Shown piece by piece: positions 41,048 to 61,814 of a stretch of 64,000 nt of DNA. Every line of letters starts with the position of its first letter. Within the stretch, counting starts at the first letter, position 1. The notes beneath the pieces were generated by a model. That model did not search any database and was not told the DNA's origin. It worked only from the letters and a program-made list of their open reading frames with translations. Origin of the DNA: Ciona intestinalis (taxonomy: Eukaryota; Chordata; Ascidiacea; Phlebobranchia; Cionidae); contig NW_004190463.2 of assembly GCF_000224145.3 (NCBI RefSeq), positions 52,790 through 116,789 of the forward strand, given 5' to 3'. The position numbers were made by a program, and so were the translations under genes.

Positions 41048-41290
41048 CATAGCGGGGCAACGACAATCGTTATAACACGGGTGTTCTGTTTTATATACGT
41101 GACTTTGTGGGTGATTGTCTTTTATGTATGGTTGATAATGTGGACAATCCATTAGTGACCACTGGGGTTATGCAATCATTCAGTGTCTTGCTCAAGGATA
41201 CATACGCCCACAACGGTGTAAGTACCGAGCTGCGAACCTTAAATACTCTGGTTAAACGACGACCGCTCAAATCAGTGTACAAATACGTCG
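41048..41290 (-). mobile_element. SINE copy with internal deletion
   Basis: caatcgttataacacgggtg, actttgtgggtgattg, gtggacaatccattagtgac and tacgcccacaacgg, then an eroded head (gagctgcgaaccttaaatac). The ORFs across it are products of the repeat. Confidence 0.75.
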
Positions 41291-41568
41291 GTAAAAAGTG
41301 TAATTTTGTTTTTAGTATTGAGCAGTTGAATTGCGGTAGCTACATTTATTTGGAACAAGTCGCGCTCTAGAGTGTTTAAGTTATTGTAATATTACAACCG
41401 CTAGGTGGATGTAAAGAGCCGTACACCCTCTATATAGGGGAACTTAGGAACACAACGAAATTGTAACTGCATGAAGGCTCGGGACCTGTTTTCTATGTGG
41501 AGGCAAGCACGCTAACTATTCAATGACGCCAGATCCGACTCGTGCCAATACCAATCATGAACCATGAA

Positions 41569-41753
41569 TATAGTATAGGGCGAGGAAAGATGGGACAGCT
41601 TTAGCATATTCTATCTAAATTTTAAACAATTAACAACCATATATAGAAATCGTAAGGATACGGTTTTATAATTCTTTGAATGTTCTATGTTTACTACCAA
41701 ATGGGATGAGAAAAATAGAATAAAGTGTGTCCCTTCTTCCCTCACCCTACTAA
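41569..41753 (+). mobile_element. MITE copy 7
   Basis: tatagtatagggcgaggaaa at the left, cccttcttccctcaccctac at the right; it lacks part of the left interior. Confidence 0.85.
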
Positions 41754-42214
41754 ACAACATAACTTGGCTATCTCTTTAATTCGAATACAGTATCAGAGTT
41801 TCAAGTTAATTAAAACTACGAAGAGAAGGAAGTTATCAGCAACACGACAATCATTAAAAACATCCTACAGTTAAAACGCAGAATACTGATACTTACTTCA
41901 GTAGGCTACAGGTAAAGACTAAAAGTGTCAGATAAAAGCTCCGCTGCTAAACCAGCTTGGGGCTGCGTTTTTGCCTGCAGTTTGCTATATTGTGACAAAG
42001 TACTTGCTACTGTTTAAAGTTTTACCAATCCATTTAACATACTCATTTACCATCAGCACGTGGCGAAGCAACACACAAGTAAAATATGGGGTGTCCAACC
42101 GCGTATCATATGTGACATCATACCTATTGTGCCTGAACGTGCGAGTAGACAAGTATGTAGCATGCCTTTATAGCCGTTCAGGTATAAGGTATTTTATATT
42201 TTTTTAAATCCGGC

Positions 42215-42365
42215 AACCCAATAATAGAGTGACCACTGGGTTGAAGCATTTGGCATTAAAAAGGTCTTTTCAAAAGGCATACGCACACAATGGTAGCGGC
42301 GTCGAGCATCGAACCCAGAATCCTCTGTTTATGGGCAAACGCTATGACTATTGCCCCACACACCA
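42215..42365 (-). mobile_element. SINE head half
   Basis: gagtgaccactgggttgaag, tacgcacacaatggtagcgg and catcgaacccagaatcctct. Confidence 0.72.
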
Positions 42366-42967
42366 ATATAATATCTGAAATTACTTTTCATAATCACGTA
42401 TATATTGCTACTAATCAATATAATAAAGGCTTAATGATGCTGCAATGTAACCGCCATACACGCCAACGCATATAATGCATTGCTTATACGAGCTGGGAAG
42501 ATACTGGTGTTATATGGTAATTAATTTGCTACTTAAAATTTATTTATTAACGCGGTTATTTACAGCGATTATTTCAGGTCAAAGCTAAAATAGTGCAATA
42601 TTTCGCGTTTCGTCGAGGCTGTGTCGCATGGATGCGATAATGAACAAGGAAATACATTTGTCCAGACTAGGTTATTTTGGGTACTTGTGTAATATTATGT
42701 TTTGTTTGCCAATAATAGACAAAGGAAGACAACGCCTATGCAGCGTTTTGATATTTTGATATGAAGCCACCGTGTCGATAAATTGTTTCATGAAACGTAA
42801 ATATAGAAGTGTTGCTCGCCCCGGCGGAATGGTATTAATACACAGCAACAACAACACGAGTTTTGGGGGTGGTATGCCTAAAATATGGTACATACATGCA
42901 TGCTGTGAACATGTAGGATTGTAGCGTAACGATAGCAAGACTAATATGTGAACTCTTTGCTACCATG

Positions 42968-43165
42968 TATAGTAGGGTGGGGGAAGACGGAACACCTTTA
43001 GCACATAATATCCAAGTATCCTGATCATGTTTTAAACAATTAACAACAGTCTATGGGAGTCGTGGGAATGAAGTTTTATAAATATTTGAATGTTCTTTGT
43101 TTACTGGTAAATGGGACGAGAAAATACAGTTAAAAGGTGTCCCATCTTCCCCCACCCTACTGTAT
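42968..43165 (+). mobile_element. MITE copy 8
   Basis: Long perfect-looking ends: tatagtagggtgggggaaga and ttcccccaccctactgta. One of the best-kept copies. Confidence 0.92.
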
Positions 43166-43389
43166 GATATAAATCTAATGCAGATATTTTTCAATTTACT
43201 TTCGTTGCAAAATTTTCATTGCACTAATTTGTCATGGCTCATATGCATATAAGACCGGCGTTTCGGCGACTTTCAGGCCGCCTACGTAGGGTAAATACCG
43301 CTCAGGGCGCGTACGTTGCACACAGCGGGAAATGACAAAGAAATGGATAAAAAGATGCATGGTTTTCTAAATTGTCCGGCATACAGAAA

Positions 43390-43520
43390 ACATTCCCCTG
43401 CAAAGTTATATACGTGGTAACTCGTAAGTGGGAATGCGGTGTTATAAAACAAAACACCCATGTTATAACGACCGTCGTTTTCTCGGCACTTGATAATAAA
43501 TAAATCGCATTCATTCAATT
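43390..43520 (+). mobile_element. SINE tail half
   Basis: aaagttatatacgtggtaac, ataacgaccgtcgttttctc and gcattcattcaatt. Confidence 0.75.
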
Positions 43521-43825
43521 AATAATAGATAGCCAGCAGCACGCGTATGTTATTTGAGCAATCGCTTGCAAGAGGCACGTCCGGGAAGTCCACACCTTCT
43601 ACCTGAAACGTCTACTTTGACGTTATGAACCCGTGCACCGAAAAGTGTTAGCGAAACCAAGATGGTTAAACTGGAATAGCTTCCTCAACACCCACGTACA
43701 CTCTTTCCTTTTGCGTCAAGCGGGGTTTCCTTTCCCTCTAGAAGTGTTGATATAAATCCTTCATGACACCGGACACCGCATTAAGCGCGGTTCAATCAGA
43801 ATATCTATGCGGCACCCGCTTCATG

Positions 43826-44021
43826 TAGTAGGCCGGGGGAAGATGGGACACCTTTAGCACATAATACCCAAACAACCTAATCGTATTTTAAACAGTTAAC
43901 AACGGTCTATGGAAGTCGTGAGGATACGGTTTAATAATTCTTTAAATATTTCTTGTTTACTACCAAATGAGACGAGAAAATAGAATAAAAAAGTGTCCCA
44001 TCTCCCCCCACCCTACTGTAT
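43826..44021 (+). mobile_element. MITE copy 9
   Basis: tagtaggccgggggaagatg at the left, cccccaccctactgta at the right. Confidence 0.9.
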
Positions 44022-45330
44022 AAACCAGAAAAAGTGGAAATGTCCGAAAAGAGTTTTATCAGCATTTTAGTATTTTGGCGATTTAAGCTTTAGATACACA
44101 AGGTGTTAGTAATTGCGGAAAGGTGTTTTGTTCAGTTAATCTGACGAAAGGAGTTGGTTTATATTTTTATTTCTACCAATATATATATATTGCTACCAGG
44201 ATTTAGTAAAAAGCGTTTTATAGTTAATTTAAAAGTAAATATTTTAAACAGTAAGCAACAAATCTGTACGATTAATTGCTCCGTAAACGTTTACTGCATG
44301 TTCGGTTAAATAACCACCTCGCTTTTCATTTTTCAATCCTACTCGTTAACGTCGTTTTGCTAATTCCCTTTACTTTTTTCAAGGCCAAGTTAGTTACTAT
44401 ACCAAACGCAATATAACATAACTTAAACTGTTGTTTAGCTATTTAAATACAGAAACAAAAATAAGATTAATTGAAATAGCAAACCAAGAGAATCAGCAAC
44501 AAAACTACACTTGTTAAAAATACGCTATGAAGGTAAAAAAAAACTAAGTAAAAATGTCCAATATATTTAATAAAACGAAGCTATGGTGGGTGGGGAAACC
44601 TTAAGCTAAATGCTCCAGGAAAATATGAATCATCGACGCCTAAGTTGCCGCCTTAGTTGCATAACTCATTGTATAGCGAGTCACGGAAAATGCTGCGCGT
44701 GTAAATTTCCGCATGGTGTCGCTGCTGAGCCAACCGGTCTCGCTCGTTTCAAAAAGTCGAGTTTTACCGCAAAAAACTCTTCGGTTACATCTCTTATTTA
44801 TAAACAGCAACCCGAGGAGTCACGCTGTAAACTGATCGGGTCGTGACAAGGTTCGGACAGGAGAGGCAGCTTCAGTTATAACCGCTGAATATCAACGGTG
44901 AACGTTAACCGCCATTTTTAATGAACGTTGGAGTTAAAAAGTTCCAAGATTGAGAGATTAATTTAAAAGTTGTGGTTTATATAAACAGGGCTATTGGGTA
45001 AGGCTCCATAGTGAGCGGTGTCAGCAGGTGTTTCGTAAGGCGGCGCGTGCCAAGTTCTCTACTTAGAGCTTGTCAAAACACGATCTAATTACTGCATCAT
45101 TAGCGCGCCATTGTTCCTCGCGAAAGTTGATTGGGATTATGACGCTCCTGCTTTCCATTGTTTAAGGGGAAGATGAACTTTTTACCTTCGCTCAGGCTCG
45201 ACTCGGTCGTGGGCAGGTACCGGCAGAAAACATTCGATTATTGACACGAAGGCAGTGCGAGTGTTGTGAGGGAAGTCGTTTCGGAGCGACGTTTGTTTGC
45301 TTGCAGCGTTGGCGTTCAGATTCTAACTTT

Positions 45331-45338
45331 TATATATC
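45331..45338 (+). promoter_or_regulatory. TATA-like element upstream of FoxC
   Basis: tatatatc about 70 bases before the FoxC start codon, at the end of a GC-richer leader. The true start site is not known, so this is a suggestion. Confidence 0.35.
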
Positions 45339-45408
45339 TCGGGCAGTGTTAGTGTAAGTTAAGTTACGTTGAACACAGGACACCGAATCCTTGGTTTGAT
45401 TCTCTATA

Positions 45409-52419
<7,011 letters not shown>

Positions 52420-53301
52420 CTTCATACATTGCGTACGTAAGCTGCGGGTCAACTATGTTCAAACCCTCAAAATACGAAGGGGTGGCAACTGCAATAATTC
52501 GCCAAAACCAATTTCCTTAATTGACCGAGTTGTTCTGTTATCGTAGTCTGTGTAGTGGTAGACCATACGCTTGTACTGGTAGCTTAGCAGAACGGATGCG
52601 ACGCCAAACAATTAAATCTGATTCTAAAATAATTTGGACTTTAATAAGCCAGCATGTGTTCTATACACGGCGCCTTTTATCTCGTCAAGCAAACATTATC
52701 GACGTCTTAACCCGCTGAATTCTACGAAACCGAGAAAACGTTTCGTCTCACAAGCAATTATATGCATGTCGCCGGGTCTCATACCAGCCTAGGTGGCACC
52801 TTGATACGATAGAAGGGAATTTATGATTGATTTCCCTTGCTCAAAGTTAGGGAGCGACTTTTTATGTTTTTTTAATTGTGTTCATTTCAAATTTGCAGTA
52901 ATTAGAAAATATGTCGGCAAAAGGTTTGCGCTTACCGCCGTGATAGCGAATTCGCTGTATGGTGTACAACGTATGCTGCTATACATGGTCAGCTTATTTA
53001 AACCAAACCTATTACATCAGTGTATATATGCGACACAAAGTATTCAGCAATTGTAAGTTATATTTCAACGTACTGCTTATATATCATGTGTTATGTTTTG
53101 AACTGTGCCTCGTGGGAGATTTATTCTAGATACTTTCACTGTGTATTCCGTACTTCGATGCGCGGAAGCTGAAAATATCCCGCGCATGTCGAGTTTTCTA
53201 TTCACTATTACGTCATAACCACATTTTCGTAATCGTAATAAACGCGCGAACATCCATTTAAAAGTGTCCGTGAATTTAGTCTAAGATGATCCGTGTGTTT
53301 A

Positions 53302-53541
53302 CTCTCTTTTGTCGTCCCATTTAGTAGTAAACAAAGAATATTTTCAGATCTTTATTTAGTTATATATCAGTGGCTCATCTGGTATAAAAACGTGGTGTAT
53401 TTCCAACGTTTCGTCTGCCATACGGCGAGACTTCATCAGGAAATGTCCCCCCCCCCTCTTTGTTAATTGTTCAAAACACAAATATCAAAAAAATATAGAA
53501 CAGGATGTGCTAACTGTATCCATCTTACCCCACGATACTAT
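53302..53541 (-). mobile_element. MITE copy 15, split by another insert
   Basis: gtcgtcccatttagtagtaa on the left and atccatcttaccccac to gatactata on the right, with a foreign segment at about 53345-53458. Confidence 0.7.
53345..53458. mobile_element. Unassigned insert inside MITE copy 15
   Basis: Contains ccaacgtttcgtctgcc and ggcgagacttcatcagg, the complement of a CCTGATGAAG...GAAACGTTGG pattern found at the ends of several dispersed animal repeats. The family is not identified from this short piece. Confidence 0.45.
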
Positions 53542-53570
53542 ACAAGAAATATAATATCTACATATCATGG

Positions 53571-53622
53571 TATCTTCATACCAGCTTCAATATTAAACTT
53601 CATACCAGCTTCAATATTAAGT
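53571..53622. repeat. Two-copy 24-base direct repeat
   Basis: cttcataccagcttcaatat occurs twice in a row with its spacer, just right of MITE copy 15. Confidence 0.85.
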
Positions 53623-54807
53623 TCCCGTCACGCCTCACAGCGACGAAGTAATGTTTACGTTTCACAGGCGTTCGGTGCTTTCACAAATCACAATCCGCCT
53701 TGGAACGGTAGCCCATCGGTTGAATTCATCCGGATTCAACCAAAACAAAACATTCATCCCAATAAAGTGGCGTCTACGCTGCCATGTTAGACACAACATT
53801 TCTATAAAAATTTAACTCTTACTTTAAAACATTACAATAAAACTTGGAAAAGTATTTTACAAAAGAAACTGCAAAACATGATCGAATCTTAATTTACAGT
53901 CCTAAAAGATGTGTATACCTGACCCAAATAAAAAAACACGTTTAGTATAATACAAAGTCACATCACTGACTTGCTGCCTCTTTAGTGAACTTATCAACGA
54001 CAAGTGTTGCAACCCAATGTAAGAAGGCAACATGCGGGAACAGTTATCACACGTTGTTAACTTCGGGGGAAATGATTTAAATTGGCGCGTGTTACCAAAC
54101 ACGGGCGTAACATACTCGAGGTAAAGTGGCGTGGTTCGACCAGCTGTGACATAATGTATATAGGACGACGTATACATTGTAATGGATTGTTATTTGTGAT
54201 TATACCTACGCACATGCTACCACTGTATTAGGGACAAAATTATACCGAAAAGTGACAAATTATCGCGCGGCAAACTTAAGCCAGGTGTATGGAGCATAGC
54301 GCCAACACACTTTACGTTAACCTAGCAATTAAGTGTTATTCCGGTAAATAATGGATACCAACTTAAACATTTCAGGGTAATCCTACCTGGTATGCGAGGT
54401 ACAACCAAATGCATCCTGGTTACAATGATGCAAGACACTTACGTTGGCTACTCTCACGGTTGGGAGAAAATTTAAACAACTGTTTACCAAACATTGCGGT
54501 CGGGAATAGCGTTAAAACATTTCAACCAATCAAAAGCTTGCGGAACCTCTTCCGGTGACGTGACAGTTAACATAATGACGTCATATACAACATAGAAGTC
54601 TAAAAACAGTAAAATGTAAAAAAAAACATTGTGTCGTTTAAGATAACGTAATTTGTTATGCCAGTGTACTTGGGGTTTTGACCATATTTGGTAATTCAAT
54701 TTCAAATCTAAATTAGGTTGCTAAAGTGTAAGCTTGGATGATCTAAGATTCTAAATTATAAAGTTCTGTTATTTTGTATTTGGGGATAATTGCATGACGT
54801 TGCGTTC

Positions 54808-55000
54808 ATAGTAGCGGGGGGAGATGGGACACCTTAAGCACACAATGTCAAAATATCCTGGTCGTCTTTTAAACAATTAACAACGGTCTATGGGAGTCGT
54901 TGGGATACAGTTTTATAATTATTTGAATATTCTTTGTTTACTACCAAGTGGGACGAGAAAATAGAGTTAAAAGGTGTCCCATCTTCCCCAACTTACCATA
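54808..55000 (+). mobile_element. MITE copy 16
   Basis: catagtagcggggggagatg at the left and cccatcttccccaactta at the right. Confidence 0.9.
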
Positions 55001-57065
55001 TGTAGAGGGAAGGTTTTCGAAACTCGTTTAAATATTTTGAATGCTTAACCTTCGCTTCGATGTTTCAAATCATTGAAGTTTGTTTATCGCGGGTACAGCG
55101 GTCACTACCGTTCTATACATCAGACGTGGGACCGTTACCCCATAATAGAGCGTGTACAATGCGATAAAACAATTAAATTTATCGGCGTCGTTTGTCAGAA
55201 ATATGACGAAATAGAGGACCGACAATTAAAGAAACTTTCAATTTCGCGGTAGTTCATCGTTTTCCATTACATTCAATATTTTCGCGATTAGATATCATAA
55301 TTCTTTAAAACGAAAATCAAATAAATTAACAACAAAGAGAAAGAGAATTGGCAAACGACAGTTACACACGATATGGATAAAAGGTGTAAGAAAAAGTTTT
55401 AGTTAAACATCGTGGCTGTTGAACCTAAATAACTCAAACCGAATCAACTATGATGTCATAATTGGTTAGCCAATTAAAAACAAAGAATCCATTTTGTTTT
55501 CGCTTGTTTCGTGTCTCACGTATTCGACAACGTATATCTTACATTATTAATAGTTAGGATCGTGAACAACGTTAAACGCGCTCGAAGTTGCTCGGCGACA
55601 ACGATAAAAGATCAATTTTCCGCACGCGAGTAACATACAAAACTTTCAGTGGAAATGGCTTTCTACACACACACGCCGTGCACCGCCTGTCTGTATCGGG
55701 GCAATTACAGGGCTGTGGAAGGAGACCTAATTGTCGCTGCGTTTCAGCCAAGCCTGCGACACATTGCTGATCAAATGCAAGATAACCAGGTCGACGCTTC
55801 TCGCTAAGAGTTTTCGCCGTTGGGTACAAAGAGAATTGTGGTTCGAGTGTTTATTGTTTACCAGCGTACGACATTGCTCTCGCTACGATAACCTCTCGTC
55901 TTTGATCATGTCCGCCTTAGTTTGGGAAAAAGCTTCAAACTGCACATTATTTGATCGTCCTCTGAGCCGGGCACGGATAGTGGTTTGTGAGCGAAGTGAC
56001 AAAGGTCATCCATAACTAAAGACTCTGCGATATTCCGCCATTTTAGCGACACAAGATTTTGGACAATTGTAAAATATTCTTAAATTGATGGTTTAAATAT
56101 TCCATTTACTACGCAACTTCTGTTTATACTCCGATTTAATCTTTCCCTCCAAATGGAGCTTCCAATTTAAGGTCTGAAACATCTTTAAGTTAGATTAGGT
56201 TTTAACATTAGCGCAGTGGTCACTGCCGTGTTCTTATCGTCGCATCTTTGCTTTTATCAGTTATTGGTAAGCGGGGACGAAAAGTTCACGGTGTCGCTGT
56301 CTCTCGCTTTCATCTTATTGTTTATCGCGGTTAAATCGCGCTGGACGTGCAGGCCACGATTTCTCATCTATCTTAACAATAGAGATCTTATACTAAGAAC
56401 GATTTTGACGCAAAAGCAAATCTCCCCGAATTTAGGACAGAATCTCAAAAAACGAATCAAACTTATAAAGGACTAGGATCGACTGGCAAATTGTAAGCCA
56501 GCACATAAAATATTTATTCTGCTTATATTATATACGCCCACGGGTTAAGCCTGACGTTTCAGCTGCCGCGAATATCGTGGGAAGAACCAAGTGAAAATCC
56601 CGCTTACGCAAATTCGGGAAAACCGTTTTCGAAGTTTGTTAATTTCAACTTGGTTACTCATCGAATACACAACAGATCTGTGTAATTTCCACCAAAAAAT
56701 ACATGTTCAAAAGATTAATGAAAACTAAAGTAAAACCGTAAGTTTAGCGTTTATAAGGTTATGGTTTCTATCAAACAATTTCGGGAGTAAAAATGTGATC
56801 AGCAGCTGTGTTTGTGGTTTGGAATGTTCGTATTTCAAAAAGCTTTCAAACGCAAACGGCTATGATGAGATGCAGGTCTATTCTAGGAAAGAATCAAATT
56901 AAATAAAGTCAAAATAAAGATTTTAAAAAAGATGACTTTTATATTTTTTATGTTACTATTAAAGTAAAGAGAGCAATGCTGCAGTTACGCTTGAATAAAC
57001 AGGTCTACGTAACAAGAATTTGTGTTAGTTAACAACCACCATTGTGACGTGGTGAACTTGTAGCC

Positions 57066-57294
57066 TCAGCAATTCTCCCAGCACTTGAAGTAATTCACAT
57101 CGAGGTAGCGCTGCCATGATGCTTGTATGATGACAGGGTATACCGTGGCGGCGGCAACCGAGACAATTACCAAACCAAGCATCGCTTTTAAAGTCTCACG
57201 CATCGCCCTATATGCGAGACCGCGTCGCAAATACGAATTTTGGATGTCGAGCACGAATTGTAGTTTGCTGCCAAGTGGTTTAATGCGCGAACAC
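57066..57294 (-). CDS. Candidate last exon of an unknown minus-strand membrane protein
   Basis: On the minus strand a long pyrimidine tract (ccccccaccccccatttct) leads to aaaccag and then an open frame of 75 residues to TGA. It has RRGLAYRAMRETLKAML, a hydrophobic stretch LGLVIVSVAAATVYPVII and a tail ASWQRYLDVNYFKCWENC. The acceptor quality and amphipathic composition argue for a real exon. No upstream exon on the same strand was found between here and 64000, and I do not recognise the family. Confidence 0.38.
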
Positions 57295-58220
57295 CTGGTT
57301 TAGAGAAATGGGGGGTGGGGGGTTTTGCTAGAAAACTTGAAGTTTTATCACTAGGTGGGGTAAACATATTGTTATACCACGTGATGTTTTGACCACGTGA
57401 TCAACACAATGCGGGTTTGTTTTGTCACCGAATGCATCCAACTTGGTTCGATCGGAATGTTTTTTTGTTGTTTTCGCAGCTTTACAACTTTCCATAAATA
57501 GCAAAGAATGTTCGCACTACGTAGATCGAGCTACGTGGTAAGAATGCTTGCGTATATCCGGGGTAAAAGCAGCGTTAAAGCCATCAGCGTTAAATCGAAA
57601 ATTGGCAAATTACGAATCGACGCTTAAATTATAACTTATCGCGCTGTGGTTTGAGGGACTGTCGTGTCTCACGGCCCGCGTGGACTTGATTTACGGGCGT
57701 GTGTTCGAGGCATTTTGCAAATTACTAAACAATCGACCGTATTATGACGCAGAGCGCGTCGATTCGGGAATCAATTGTCGTTGTCAATGAGACAACAGAA
57801 GCAAGATTGCCGTCGCAATTGTTCAACGTTCAGGAAAGTTGTTTATTATTGCACGATAAATTAGCAACCCCGAACTGATCCTCGCAAGTGTAACAAATTA
57901 TTCCCGCAACAATTTGTTCCTTTAGCCTCCGATCTTATGCTGTGCCCACGGTCAAAAAGTCAGCAATCTTTAAATTCTTTCATCGAAAAATTCTGAATTT
58001 TCAAACTAACTGATCGATTAAAGAGCAGCAAATTTAAAACCGATGCAACTTTTGTAAACAAATGTGTTTAAGTTTGAGCAATTTGAATATTAATTTAACA
58101 TTAGAATAACTTTGGCATTTCCTTATGACACTGGCATACGAGTTACAAATAAATACATTTATTCGGTACATTTATTTGTAAATGGCAAATTTGTACTTTT
58201 ATAACGCATCTCACTATATA

Positions 58221-58417
58221 TATAGTGGAGTGGGGGAAGATGGGACACCTTAAGTACATAATATCCAAATATCCTAATCATGTTTAAAACAACTTACAAC
58301 AGTCTAAAGGAGTCGTGGGGATATACTTTTATAATTCTTTGAATGTTCTTTGTTTACTAATAAATAGGACGAGAAAATACAGTTTAAAGGTGTCCCATCT
58401 TCCTCCACCCTACTGTA
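58221..58417 (+). mobile_element. MITE copy 17
   Basis: tatagtggagtgggggaaga at the left and cttcctccaccctactgta at the right. Confidence 0.9.
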
Positions 58418-59582
58418 AGTTTATTGTATGTTGGATATAGCGGCCACGCTTGTTTATCGATTTCAAAATTTATTTTATCCATACTTTACTTCTGTCGTAT
58501 GGTTGCTAATTTATTTCTCTTCGTTATTTTGATAAATTTTATCTTCGGTGCCGCATTCAATAAATAAATCTATATATGTTGCACATTGCAGTTTTATTAC
58601 AGGGGTAACAACATAAGATGCGCATAGGAAGCAAAACTGAAGATATTTCACGATATACTGGTTTGTTGTGGCTGAACGAGGAAGTAAAACAACAACCTAC
58701 GATTATTTGGATAAGATTTTCGCATTACGCCAGCTCTATACACGACTCGTAGTGAGAGTGTCGGATGTTGGTTCTTTATGAAGGTTGAGTTACTGTTGGA
58801 ATAACACAGCCACGCGTAGTGTGAGTTGTGGGCAGAGACGGCAAGCCAGTTCACCTTTTACTTTGTTAGTGGTGTAAACAATAAGTCCATCAAGGGTAGG
58901 CATGCGATGATATAACTTTGCGTCAAAACGTAACGACCCGCATCACCACATGGTAAGGCTTGATGCGTATTGTCTGAAGGCGAATTTTAAATTATATTTC
59001 TTAATAGACCCTTAATAGAATAGATTGACACGATACGTGTTATTAAATACCGACAATATGGGTGTAAATTAATCAAGAGACATCTCCTTAGCCACAAGTC
59101 GCTTCGTGGTCGATCCGAGCTCGGGATGACTGACAAATTTAGACACGAGGTGTTTGGTTTCACTTAATTAGCGATGAATGAGATATGGCTGAGAAAGACG
59201 AGGGTAAAAATCGAATCTGCTTCTGGGTTAAATTTGAAGCAGAATTTTCGATTTGCAAAATCTACCAATGTATAAAAAACGCCTATTTAAATAATGCATT
59301 TTTAACTTAACACGCTGTTTTTCTTTTGTCGTTTGTTTTTACTTTTATAGTATTTTAATGACGGTCGTTTTGCTGGTAATTCTTCTCAATTTGTTGTATT
59401 GATTAATTTGATCTTCGCTATTGTTTTCGAGGAGATAAATAAATTCCGTTATGCTTCCTTGTTTAAACTGATTTGAGACGACACATTTATTTCAAATATC
59501 AGTAATGACATTATGAACGTCAACATCGAGTAACGTACATGAATATATGTTATATGCAGTACTCTCATACTTGTGTATATTA

Positions 59583-59781
59583 TATAATAGGGTGGGGTAA
59601 GATGGGATAACTTTCATTCTATTTTCTCGTCCCAATGGGTAGTAAAAACAAAAAAACGTTCTAAGAATTATACAACCGTATCCTCACGACCCCCATAGAC
59701 CGTTGTCTATTGTTTAAAACACGGTCAGGATATTTAGATAACATGTGCTAAAGATGTCCCGTCTACCCCCACGCCACTATA
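59583..59781 (-). mobile_element. MITE copy 18
   Basis: tataatagggtggggtaaga at the left and tacccccacgccactata at the right. Confidence 0.9.
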
Positions 59782-61814
59782 TGTGTTAAATACAAAGTTA
59801 AAATAAAGGTTTTCGCCTTCTACAGTCATCGGTATGCAGTAATAATATTCGTTCACTTCAAGCCCATACAGTGTTGGTCAGTATGTTAGTATCAAATTAC
59901 TTGCTAGCCCGAAGCTAAGCAAGACACCTGCCCTAACGCGAAGTCAAATTATCGATGGTTAGTCACACTCGACGTTATAATATCTCCTCATATATAACAC
60001 TGTAGGTCGCACAGAACAAATTTACAAACGTATGGTTTTGATTGACAGCTAAACGTTGCGATGTGTAGCGTTCACTATGACGTAACACATGACTGGATAT
60101 ACCGTTACAGAACAAATTCTTTGAAATGGAAGTAACGAATTTACTTCGCTTTTCGCGCACTGGCCGAAGCGGGTTCTCTGATGCCAGATACCGTGAATAG
60201 GAGGGGCAAGCAAGAGACTTACACAACTTGTCAATTAACGGCAGACAGACCACTATTGTGGTGAGGCGGCCAATCGACATAAACCGGTGACGAAGCGTCG
60301 CTCAACGATAACCGACCTCAGCAAAGGATTGTCTCCATCAATTTTTTGGCAGGTTTTTTAATTTTTCTGTGAGTTTGACCCAGTAGTCTTGTAGACTTAT
60401 TCTACGAATAAAGCAATTTAAGGGCGCCGCTACGGCAGCGGTTCTCGTGTATTCTGCAAATGACGTTCGGGGTAAAAAGCGATTAATCGTCGAGCTCTTC
60501 TATTGAGTGAGATGGTATTATGACGTAACAGGTAAACGCAAGAGAACTGTCAGCGAGCGTTGTCGTATCTGGTTTCATATCAGAGGCCACCGGATCCCAC
60601 CGTAATGATGCTGCTGCCATTACAGCAGGCCGCAGGAAAAGCAGTGTTTCCATGAAATATTAACATTCAATGCGACCTATAAGCGACCGGAGGATAATTT
60701 TAGATCAAGGCATCACTGGCGCAAGGTACTGGGCCTGCGGGGCGCGGCAATATCGAAGTCGCCTTTGAGATTAGATTGAAAACTTAAGGTACTCCGTGAT
60801 TTATCGCTGCCCGCTACTCCATGACACATAACTGCAACTAATGGAACAAAAATATACTGACATTTCATAAAATTCCCATAAAAATTAGGGTTCTTGATAT
60901 TTTGAATGATTGGTTACACAATTGCTTATGTACTGTTCACAATAATGACATTTCTACTTTGGTTTCGTTTCTTAAAAATTCTTCATCACAAACTGAATAA
61001 GACGCAAAAACGATATTACAGTTATAACCATTATAGATAAGTTGTACGGTTTATATAACGGTTTGTGGGAATCATTTATTCCTATAGTCTCGTGGTTGGT
61101 TTGTCCTTATGTTTCCCAGTTACTTTTGTACGAATTCTGGGTTGGAATTCGTGCGACTTACTTACACGTTGGATGTAGAAACCAGATCCTAATTTCCCGC
61201 CCACTTTTTTGGGTTTCAATCATTATTGTGTCGTACCCGCCCACGTCACAATGGAGTTCGTGATGTCACAAAGCTACGGATTGTGATGTAAAGACGGTTC
61301 GACAAGTTTTGGTGGCCACCCCCGCTGTGAGATAAACATGATATGCGAGGTCGATCTTTTGATAAAATTTGTTTCACAACAAACCACGCGCTCCCCGATA
61401 TTGTGCGAAAAGTAACTCACTCACGACACCTAACGGAAGCAATTTAACTTTTACTTAAACGCGGATTTCGTGTCAATCTAGTTCAGTACAAATTTTAAGT
61501 TTAATAAAACCACCAGATTGATAAATTTCATTTCCGCACACACCCCAACACGGATTGCTGTTGTATCAGCGCTTTGTTTAATCTCATAACGACGATCCGT
61601 GTCAGTTATAATCGAGCGGTGGGTCGATTTCCGTTGGATTTGTTTTCACTGACACGTGTCAGGAATCGGAAAGTGAGGAGAGGACTCGTCTGCGGGTTCT
61701 AAACGAAGCGTAACGGAACGCAGCACGCACGAGCGGACGTGTGAAGGTTATTGTAACTTGTCCAGTGTTGAAGGGAAAGCGAAGGAAACCAGGGCGGCTG
61801 TCAATCAACCACGA

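Larger units (their letters stand above)
39191..45408. other. Intergenic region upstream of FoxC, repeat-rich
   Basis: Starts with the 3' UTR of the repeat-protein gene (AATAAA at 39610), then MITE and SINE copies. GC rises toward 44.8-45.4 kb before the FoxC start, as in a 5' UTR/promoter. A short minus-strand open stretch at 40929-41006 has splice-like borders but nothing to join. Confidence 0.5.
52420..57065. other. FoxC 3' flank, no gene established
   Basis: 3' UTR of FoxC, then unique-looking and MITE sequence. Short ORFs on both strands near 55.6 kb (for example minus QPCNCPDTDRRCTACV) overlap each other and have no partner exons. Confidence 0.45.

Noticed and set aside
55572-56015. 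Overlapping ORFs on both strands with Cys-rich segments
   Set aside because: Neither strand has convincing splice borders or a recognisable domain, and both are open, which suggests a GC-rich chance stretch.
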